From assembly GCA_947505055.1 (NCBI GenBank), contig CANNLO010000047.1, positions 1-21,114 on the forward strand: a DNA stretch of 21,114 bases, read 5' to 3'. Both the position numbers and the translations under genes were made by a program. Positions 15,761-21,114 of this stretch are shown here, in pieces. The notes beneath the pieces were generated by a model, which saw nothing but the letters and a program-made list of their open reading frames with translations, was not told the DNA's origin and searched no databases. Position 1 is the stretch's first letter; every line of letters starts with the position of its first letter. Source of the stretch: Methylococcaceae bacterium. GTDB taxonomy: Bacteria; Pseudomonadota; Gammaproteobacteria; Methylococcales; Methylomonadaceae.

Positions 15761-16639
15761 ATGAGTTCTGGCCTTAAACTCGTATTTTACGAAACAGACG
15801 TCACTACAATCAATGTTGAAACCTTAGTAGGCAAAGCTTTATTGAAAAATCTTGGGGATGATGCAAAGTTCGTCAGCACGAAGCAGTTCAGAATTTTCAG
15901 GAATCCCAGCTCAGGAAAATGGAGTATCGAGCATGATTCTTCGGCTCAGAATGAGACCCTTCTTAATGGCGACACCCTAACAGCTGCATCAGAGCTTAAT
16001 GATGGCGATGAAATTTCAATAGGTAATGCCTCTAAGGGTATCAAGAAAATGCCATTGCAGGTGCAAATCGCCGGCGAAGCAACAATACTATTGACTCCTC
16101 CATTAGTGGCTAGAATGGAAGAGCCCTCCACTTCTAAAGCTTCACATCTTCCTTCTGACCTTGAAGTTAGTAGCACTCTAGCTCATAAAACTGGCGCTTT
16201 GATGCTTGTCTGGCTTAAAGCCGTTTGCATGTCGTTACTCACAATTGCTGGGTACTTTCTTGGAGCACTGGCAGGTGGTGTGATTGGAAGTAATGCAACT
16301 CTAGTCAGGAAAGGGCGCTCAACTTTTGGGGAAGTTATTCTGAACATCAAAGACTGCAAAGTTAGGCAAGGTCGATCAATGTTTGGCGAAGTGCAGATGA
16401 CGATAGTTGGTGAAAAAATCCATCGGGGCAATTCATCGATGTTTGGAGAGGTCCTGGCGCATGTAAATGGCGATAGGGTTATCTCCGGAAACAATATTTT
16501 TGGTGAGGTAATAGCAAAGATTGATGGCAATCACGTTATCAAAGGCAATGCCCTAATATTTGGCGATGTGATCGCTAATGTTGAAAACGGTGGACGTATG
16601 TCTGCGGCTGCAGCCGCAGTGTATTTACTACTAATGTAG
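15761..16639 (+). CDS. FHA-like domain, membrane segment and G-E-V repeat protein
   Basis: This 292-residue protein starts with an FHA-like domain (1-108) closely related to that of the kinase at 13313. Shared segments include K-Q-F-R-I, N-E-T and G-N-A/S-x-K-G-I; the canonical His is again Gln. One or two hydrophobic helices follow (145-177), ending in a Gly-rich stretch. Residues about 178-280 hold five units of about 20-22 residues with the core F-G-E-V or F-G-D-V and alternating I/V. These look like short beta-strands that could form a solenoid or stacked sheet. The last residues are Ala-rich and hydrophobic. It may be a membrane-anchored scaffold recognising a phosphoprotein. The start lies five bases after the phosphatase stop with no clear Shine-Dalgarno sequence, so translation is probably coupled. 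Confidence 0.8.
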   Translation: MSSGLKLVFYETDVTTINVETLVGKALLKNLGDDAKFVSTKQFRIFRNPSSGKWSIEHDSSAQNETLLNGDTLTAASELNDGDEISIGNASKGIKKMPLQVQIAGEATILLTPPLVARMEEPSTSKASHLPSDLEVSSTLAHKTGALMLVWLKAVCMSLLTIAGYFLGALAGGVIGSNATLVRKGRSTFGEVILNIKDCKVRQGRSMFGEVQMTIVGEKIHRGNSSMFGEVLAHVNGDRVISGNNIFGEVIAKIDGNHVIKGNALIFGDVIANVENGGRMSAAAAAVYLLLM

Positions 16640-16678
16640 TGAGAAAACTTTAACCAATTTTTATTTTAAGGGGTCTAT

Positions 16679-18100
16679 ATGTCAATAAAATTGCAAGCGG
16701 GTGAAATAGTTAATGGCTATGTTATAGAGCGCCATCGTGACCTTGGCGGATACTTTTCCCTTTATGACACTCACAAGGAATTCCATCCAAGTAGCCTTTT
16801 TCAGTTTAGATCTCCTAGTATAAATTCCGATTGGTACCAGCTTTATATCGATCACTTAATTGAATTAAAAGAAATAATTTCTAATAGTAGTTTAAAAAAT
16901 ATAACTGAGCATGTCCTTGATGTTTTCTCAACGAAACATTCTTCCCTTTGCTATGTAACTGATCGATTATCTGCATCTCTGGATGAGTACCTTGAATTGA
17001 CAAGGTCGATAGGAGATTTGATAGGAGTTGCACGAGAATTAACAAAGAATGTTGCCGCAATGCATGATGCTGGCTTAACTCTTGGTGCTTTCTCCCCATC
17101 TACAATTAGAGTTCAGCAAAATGGTGGCAAATGTAAACTCTTGCTATCACATCTGCACTGGGTTCATATTCGAAATAAACCATGCCCATGGGATACAAAA
17201 TGGCAGTTCATAGGATATTCATCACCAGAATTACAAACCCCCGAAGGTGGACCAATATCGACAGCATCGGATGTTTTTACTCTTGGTGTAATTATTGTGG
17301 AATTACTTACAGGAAAAAACTGTTTCATAAACAATGATACCTCCTTGGAAGAAGCGCTTGCTGAAAGTTATGTATTAATAGAAAAGATTGATGGCCTAGA
17401 CAAGAGTTCTTCTCAAAGTATACTGGCTCGTGCTTTAGATCCCAATCCTCAAAACAGGCCAAGCGCCCACGAAATTATAAAGATATTCCCTAGAGATATT
17501 TCCGAGAGTTCAAATGATATTATTCTGATTGATAAGCCCGTTGAGAGGTCTTTGCAAGCACTAGCCTTCTGGGTTGCTTACCAAAATGGAAGATATCGGC
17601 ACCACTCTCTACCAGAGGGCGCCATTGTTTCTGAGTTAACATGCCTTTTGTCCGGGGATGTCAAAGGTCAGCTCACAATTGAGCGTGAGTTGATGTATAA
17701 GGATTTATTGGAAGGTAAGCCATGGGATACCAAGGTGCGAGCCGATTTGGCAATCATGCCTTCTGAGCCAGAAAAGCGTGGTGTTCCTGTTGCATTAATT
17801 GAAGTAAAACGAGCTGACGCTCCTTGGCGTGAAATTGAAGGAGACCTCATTGCGCTAAATCATTTTAAATTACTTTCACAAAACACTCTAACCCTATTGG
17901 TTGTGGTCGCTCAAGCTCATAGACCTAATCAGTGGGTTAGCCCCAATGGTGTTTCTCCCAATGAAATTGAAACTATTCAAATTCAAGAAGAGGATAAAAC
18001 CGTTGATATCAGATATAAAGTCCGAAGAGTCCTTAAAGCTTCAGGCTCTTTCAAGATGGTGGATAGTGCATGCTATTGCTGTCTTATTGAGGTTCTATAA
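16679..18100 (+). CDS. Pseudokinase fused to a PD-(D/E)XK-like nuclease domain
   Basis: Residues 1-280 keep a kinase fold pattern (activation-segment-like G-Y-S-S-P-E-L, S-D-V-F-T-L-G-V-I-I-V-E-L-L-T-G, N-P-Q-N-R-P-S-A). The catalytic residues are gone: the H-R-D-x-K-P-x-N loop reads L135-G-A-F-S-P-S-T142 and the D-F-G site reads S157-H-L159. It is therefore a pseudokinase. Residues about 290-473 carry D356-L-A-I and, 18 residues later, E375-V-K377 on a hydrophobic strand, the pattern of PD-(D/E)XK nucleases. Shortly before them is a conserved-looking E-R-E-L-M-Y. AAGGGG at 16668-16673 precedes ATG 16679. In this operon it could be the effector, with the pseudokinase half reading phosphorylation or binding the active kinase. 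The nuclease call is good on motif but untested. Confidence 0.8.
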   Translation: MSIKLQAGEIVNGYVIERHRDLGGYFSLYDTHKEFHPSSLFQFRSPSINSDWYQLYIDHLIELKEIISNSSLKNITEHVLDVFSTKHSSLCYVTDRLSASLDEYLELTRSIGDLIGVARELTKNVAAMHDAGLTLGAFSPSTIRVQQNGGKCKLLLSHLHWVHIRNKPCPWDTKWQFIGYSSPELQTPEGGPISTASDVFTLGVIIVELLTGKNCFINNDTSLEEALAESYVLIEKIDGLDKSSSQSILARALDPNPQNRPSAHEIIKIFPRDISESSNDIILIDKPVERSLQALAFWVAYQNGRYRHHSLPEGAIVSELTCLLSGDVKGQLTIERELMYKDLLEGKPWDTKVRADLAIMPSEPEKRGVPVALIEVKRADAPWREIEGDLIALNHFKLLSQNTLTLLVVVAQAHRPNQWVSPNGVSPNEIETIQIQEEDKTVDIRYKVRRVLKASGSFKMVDSACYCCLIEVL

Positions 18101-18127
18101 CTTTTTGCGAAACCCAAGGAAACGAAA

Positions 18128-19378
18128 ATGGCAGCACCAAATGTAGATATTGTTTTTGTGATTGATGCTAGCGAGAGCATGAGACCATGCTTTGAGCAGT
18201 TGCGACAGCATCTCTCGGAAGTTTATGCTCCCATGCAAGGACTTGTTAGCAAGGTTCGTTTCGGGATGGTGGCTCAGAGTGTTGGCTCAACTGGTGGCGT
18301 GGTGATGTTCGATCATCAGTTTCTCTGTGGATCAGGTCCCGATGCGATGAAAAAGCTTTATAGCAAAGCGCCAAACGACACGGATACCCAAAACGAATTC
18401 CTCACGGACAATTCAGAGAAACTCAAACAGTCACTCAGCGTTTTAAAGCCTCAAGGCAACGAGGACATGCTTGTCGCTCTCGATATAGCGCTTGACTTCC
18501 CTTTTGGCTCCCTAAGCAACACAAAACGTGTGGTAGCTCTATTCTCAGATGAGTCATTTGAGGGGGGTATTTCTAAGAGTGCCAACAATGAAAAAATACC
18601 GGACTTGATCCAAAAGATTCAGAACCGGCATATCCAACTCTTTTGCGCTATTCCTGATAGTGCCGCAATTCAGAAGATTGCTGAGGTGGACCGTTCTGAG
18701 ATTGAGCTTGTAGATGGCGGCGGCGGCTTGTCAACAGTTAACTTCAGGCAATTACTTGGACAGATGGGCAAAAGCATCAGTGGTTCAATGTTGCAGTCGG
18801 TTTCAGAGCCCGCTTACAAGCGAGCCATTTTCGGACAGGACACATGGGGAGAGTCTCGAGCTCTCTCCGCCACCAATAGGGATGTAATTCTCAGCGTTGG
18901 CGAGTCGGCCAATCTAGACGATTCAGGGCCGATCAAGAATATCCATGTCCAGTTGAACTGGACTCGCGCAATTGATCTTGACTTACATGCTTTCTTTAAA
19001 AACCGACGAGGACAACACAGACATCTTTATTTTGTTAATCGACACACGCCCATAGACGGAGTTAGCTTAGATAATGATGCAGGTGTTGGGGATAGAGGCG
19101 GCCAGAATGTAGAAAACATAAATGTGAGCGATATTGATGCTATTGAAGAAATTCTTTTTGCTATAAAAATTTTCGGCGATGGTGAAAGGTTCTGCGATTA
19201 TGATGCCCGAGTCGTGGTTGACACAGGGAATGGCGAGAAATTTATTGTACCTCTGACTTCAAGCGATTCAGCAACTTGGTGTGTCATTGCAAAAATAAGC
19301 AATCACCCAGGGAGGTCGCCCAAAGTTGTAAACGTTAATTGCATCATGGAGGAAGAGCCGACTGTAGATTCGGTTTGA
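18128..19378 (+). CDS. vWA domain fused to a TerD-like domain
   Basis: Residues 1-215 form a vWA domain with MIDAS D13-A-S-E-S17 and a later acidic site in L-F-S-D-E-S. Residues about 270-400 resemble the TerD family: W-T-R-A-I-D-L-D-L-H-A, V-S-L-D-N-D-A-G-V-G-D-R-G-G, and I-E-E-I-L-F-A-I-K-I-F. TerD domains bind Ca2+ through such Asp-rich loops and occur in the Ter stress and tellurite-resistance systems, where TerD-vWA fusions (TerF type) are known. The linker (about 215-265) is unassigned. AAGGA at 18116-18120 precedes ATG 18128. This gene is the strongest link between the operon and Ter-type systems. A role in tellurite resistance itself is not implied. Confidence 0.82.
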   Translation: MAAPNVDIVFVIDASESMRPCFEQLRQHLSEVYAPMQGLVSKVRFGMVAQSVGSTGGVVMFDHQFLCGSGPDAMKKLYSKAPNDTDTQNEFLTDNSEKLKQSLSVLKPQGNEDMLVALDIALDFPFGSLSNTKRVVALFSDESFEGGISKSANNEKIPDLIQKIQNRHIQLFCAIPDSAAIQKIAEVDRSEIELVDGGGGLSTVNFRQLLGQMGKSISGSMLQSVSEPAYKRAIFGQDTWGESRALSATNRDVILSVGESANLDDSGPIKNIHVQLNWTRAIDLDLHAFFKNRRGQHRHLYFVNRHTPIDGVSLDNDAGVGDRGGQNVENINVSDIDAIEEILFAIKIFGDGERFCDYDARVVVDTGNGEKFIVPLTSSDSATWCVIAKISNHPGRSPKVVNVNCIMEEEPTVDSV

Positions 19379-19394
19379 TCCAGGATATATCTTA

Positions 19395-20840
19395 ATGATA
19401 TCAACTAAAAAAGATAAACTTATTCGATTAGGGCAGATTAAGGCTGAGTGTGATGAAGCATTTATGTGCATCAGTCATGGCCTCCCAATGCCTTGTGATA
19501 TCTGTGATGCTGAATCCGATGACCATGCACCACATGCGGCTAAGTGTAGCAAATGTGGGTATAGCAACAGATCATCGCGAGGTTACTTATCTGGAAAAAA
19601 ACACCCGTGTCATTCCATTGAGAAATATGATGAAACAGGCCACATTGCATTTGATCCTGATCCTGAAATTTTAAGGGCAGAACATGAGAAGCAGCTGCGA
19701 CGTGAAAGAGAGGCTCGTGAGCGTCGAGAACGGGTTGAACGGGAACGTCTAGAGCGCGAGAGAATTGAACGGGAACGTCTAGAGCGCGAGAGAATTGAAC
19801 GGGAACGTCTAGAGCGCGAGAGAATTGAAAGAACAACCAGAGGGCACGGGGATGGAGCAAAAACTGGGATATTTTCACCTAGAGGTTTTAGTTTTATCTT
19901 AATTCTCCTTTTTTTGGCGTACATAAGTTTTTTTAAGAAAGATCATACTTATAGTCCTCCAAAAGAATTGGATTCAACAAAACTTCAGGAGGATATTAAC
20001 CTATCGTCGACCAAAGAAAGCTCGCTTGTTGCACAAGAACTTTTACGTCAGGACGACGCCTTAAGGGCTTCAGAATCTGTTATTAATGGTCTTGAGCTCG
20101 ACGCAGTAGTCAAATCAATGTCGCCTGAAGACCTCAAGCTCTTAGTCAGTAGCGGAAATAAAAAAGCAATTTTGGCGCAGGCGCTAGAATTAGCTACCCA
20201 AGGTTACGATGAAGCTTTACAGGCTTTTTCCAAGATAAAAAAACTGGCTGATACTGGATTTTCTCCAGCGCAGTTCTTCACTTCCCAAATGTACTATAAC
20301 GCTACTGGGACTGAGCTTGATAACACCATGGGGCTTGCCTATCTGCGTGAATCCGCAAATAGTGGTTACCCTCGAGCAATGTATGATCTAGGTGTTCGGC
20401 TCGTTGAGGGTAATGGTGTTAAGGATAATATAAAGGCAGCAATTAAGTGGCTTAGTCTTGCTAAAGATGCAGGCTCTTCCGAAGCTACGATTCTACTCGA
20501 TAAATTGCTTATTCAATCAACTCCTCAGTCGATACAAGCCATCCCCTCTAATCAAGCTAATGTGATTAGGCCGCAAGAGACGCAAAATATGTCACCAGGT
20601 GGTTATTCTCCAGATAACGCTCAACCAGAAGCTGTTTATGAAGCAAAATTCAAAGGAGTTTTCGGAATAACTATTGAAGAGAGGCTCTACCCGACAGAAG
20701 AAATGAGAGAAAATGCATTAGAATTGTGGGCCAGTGAAAGAAAAATTCTAGAACCGGATGGCACAATTAATGAAAAGCATGTTGTGAAACAACCTGAATC
20801 TAATAGCAGTTACCAGGATTTCATTAACAGTTATCATTGA
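19395..20840 (+). CDS. Zn-ribbon-like, coiled-coil, single-TM, Sel1-repeat protein
   Basis: This 481-residue protein has four visible parts. Residues 19-75 carry paired cysteines (C34-x2-C37 and C51-x2-C54, with nearby His and Cys) that look like a zinc-binding knuckle. Residues about 92-147 are a highly charged Arg/Glu helix, a likely coiled coil or single alpha-helix, encoded partly by an exact DNA repeat. One membrane segment follows at about 164-180. The C-terminal part has Sel1-type repeats (A-x-F-F-T-S-Q-M-Y-Y, G-L-A-Y-L-R-E-S-A-N-S-G, A-I-K-W-L-S-L-A-K-D-A-G) at about 260-370, then a Pro/Gln-rich region and an unrecognised end. Sel1 repeats mediate protein contacts. As the last operon gene it may be a membrane scaffold. 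AGGA precedes ATG 19395. Confidence 0.82.
   Translation: MISTKKDKLIRLGQIKAECDEAFMCISHGLPMPCDICDAESDDHAPHAAKCSKCGYSNRSSRGYLSGKKHPCHSIEKYDETGHIAFDPDPEILRAEHEKQLRREREARERRERVERERLERERIERERLERERIERERLERERIERTTRGHGDGAKTGIFSPRGFSFILILLFLAYISFFKKDHTYSPPKELDSTKLQEDINLSSTKESSLVAQELLRQDDALRASESVINGLELDAVVKSMSPEDLKLLVSSGNKKAILAQALELATQGYDEALQAFSKIKKLADTGFSPAQFFTSQMYYNATGTELDNTMGLAYLRESANSGYPRAMYDLGVRLVEGNGVKDNIKAAIKWLSLAKDAGSSEATILLDKLLIQSTPQSIQAIPSNQANVIRPQETQNMSPGGYSPDNAQPEAVYEAKFKGVFGITIEERLYPTEEMRENALELWASERKILEPDGTINEKHVVKQPESNSSYQDFINSYH
19735..19829 (+). repeat. Perfect 30-bp tandem repeat, about three copies, coding
   Basis: A 30-base unit (starting GGGAACGTCTAGAGCGCGAG) occurs at 19741-19770 and 19771-19800 and again at 19801-19829, identical apart from the final base. 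It is preceded by a partial copy from 19735. The unit is ten codons long and encodes the Arg/Glu helix R-E-R-L-E-R-E-R-I-E. Perfect identity at the DNA level indicates recent expansion and probably copy-number variation between strains. It keeps the frame whatever the copy number. Confidence 0.92.
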
Positions 20841-21092
20841 TGTTTGGGGGATCTTAATAAATGTAGGGTTTTATGTGACCGTCCGCTTAGGGTCGGAAGT
20901 GACGAAATTAAGTGACTGCTTTATGCAAAAATATCGTTTGTGGTGTGTCAGAAAAGTATATTTCTTCAATGATTTTACTTAGCCGGCATTCATGAAGATG
21001 AATAGGGTTGAATTTTAGGTTAGGCTCATAATGAACTCATACGAACAAGACATGTTGTCAGTTCAACCAGTTAAAGACTTTGGAGAATTATT
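20841..21092. other. Intergenic region between the defence-like operon and pqqA
   Basis: I see no convincing gene in these 252 bases. The region should hold the pqqA promoter and possibly one island junction, but I can identify neither with confidence. There is a short hairpin at 20988-21003 (ATTCAT-GAAG-ATGAAT). TTGAAT at 21008-21013 and TAATGA at 21029-21034 are only 15 bases apart, a poor promoter. No terminator with a T-run follows the last operon gene. Confidence 0.5.
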
Positions 21093-21114
21093 ATGTGGAC
21101 TACACCAGCAGCTA
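21093..21114 (+). CDS. pqqA: Coenzyme PQQ precursor peptide PqqA, N-terminus only (cut by window edge)
   Basis: The last 22 bases encode M-W-T-T-P-A-A, after GGAG at 21082-21085 with seven bases to the ATG. PqqA is a peptide of roughly 23-30 residues whose Glu and Tyr are joined to make pyrroloquinoline quinone, and many begin M-W-T-x-P-A. The diagnostic E-V-T-x-Y part lies beyond the window, so the call rests on seven residues and the ribosome binding site. A competing frame from ATG 21031 is also open to the edge but looks less like a known protein. Confidence 0.55.

Noticed and set aside
12572..18100. Kinase, phosphatase and FHA genes as the PpkA/PppA/Fha control module of a type VI secretion system
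   Set aside because: The phosphatase is PPP type, not PP2C, no secretion structural genes are present, and the vWA-TerD and nuclease partners point elsewhere.
19540..19924. Long antisense frames opposite the Arg/Glu repeat
   Set aside because: They mirror the 30-bp repeat and its coding bias, and have no ribosome binding site or recognisable product.
21049..21059. GACA-TGT-TGTC as a fourth copy of the operator
   Set aside because: The centre is three bases instead of five and the outer C/G pair is missing, so the geometry differs.
1..21092. Direct repeats at both ends as attachment sites
   Set aside because: I compared the first 40 bases with 20841-21092 and found only short chance matches (GTCGGA); the left end of the island is probably outside the window.
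21031..21114. Alternative open frame from ATG 21031 to the window end
   Set aside because: It has a weaker ribosome binding site and no recognisable similarity; the overlapping M-W-T-T-P-A-A frame fits PqqA better. It cannot be fully excluded from this window.

Overview
The window is a phage-defence-like genomic island of moderate to low GC. It lies between a tyrosine recombinase gene that is open at the left edge and what appears to be the first seven codons of pqqA (M-W-T-T-P-A-A, with a good ribosome binding site) at the right edge. A PqqA precursor of this form, together with the base composition, suggests a PQQ-making proteobacterium, possibly a betaproteobacterial methylotroph of the Methylophilaceae type. 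This host assignment rests on very little sequence and is an inference. All real genes read on the + strand.

Layout. (1) Positions 3-2951: an integrase with an XRE-like helix-turn-helix, a strong imperfect palindrome, an AT-rich orphan gene and a NUDIX hydrolase. (2) 3022-6178: a two-gene operon of a tandem AAA+ ATPase and a WYL-type transcriptional regulator. (3) 6283-6979: two tandem paralogous small genes with 11 bp of overlap, and a secreted Cys-repeat protein. (4) 7063-12415: an apparent operon of a 1085-residue HTH-TIR-STAND/NACHT-TPR protein, a small GIY-YIG-like protein, and a SLOG-domain protein with four predicted membrane segments. (5) 12572-20840: a tight seven-gene operon of vWA protein, Ser/Thr kinase-FHA, PPP-family phosphatase, FHA-TM-repeat protein, pseudokinase fused to a PD-(D/E)XK-like nuclease domain, vWA-TerD-like fusion, and Zn-ribbon/coiled-coil/TM/Sel1 protein. 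(6) 20841-21092: an intergenic region, then partial pqqA.

How the genes may work together (inference). The first 68 residues of the TIR-STAND protein are about 71% identical to the DNA-binding domain of the WYL regulator, so the immune-type sensor carries a copy of the local regulator's DNA-binding head. A repeated inverted motif (CGACA-N5-TGTCG type) lies upstream of the NUDIX gene, the AAA-WYL operon and the small duplicated genes, and is a candidate shared operator. TIR plus SLOG-membrane protein recalls Thoeris, where a TIR enzyme makes a cyclic ADP-ribose-type signal that is bound by a SLOG domain. The 12.6-20.8 kb operon looks like a variant of TerY-P-type phospho-signalling modules (vWA, kinase, phosphatase, TerD). 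It has a PPP phosphatase, two unusual FHA domains and a pseudokinase-nuclease as a possible effector. I regard these two operons as the most promising candidates for undescribed systems in the window.
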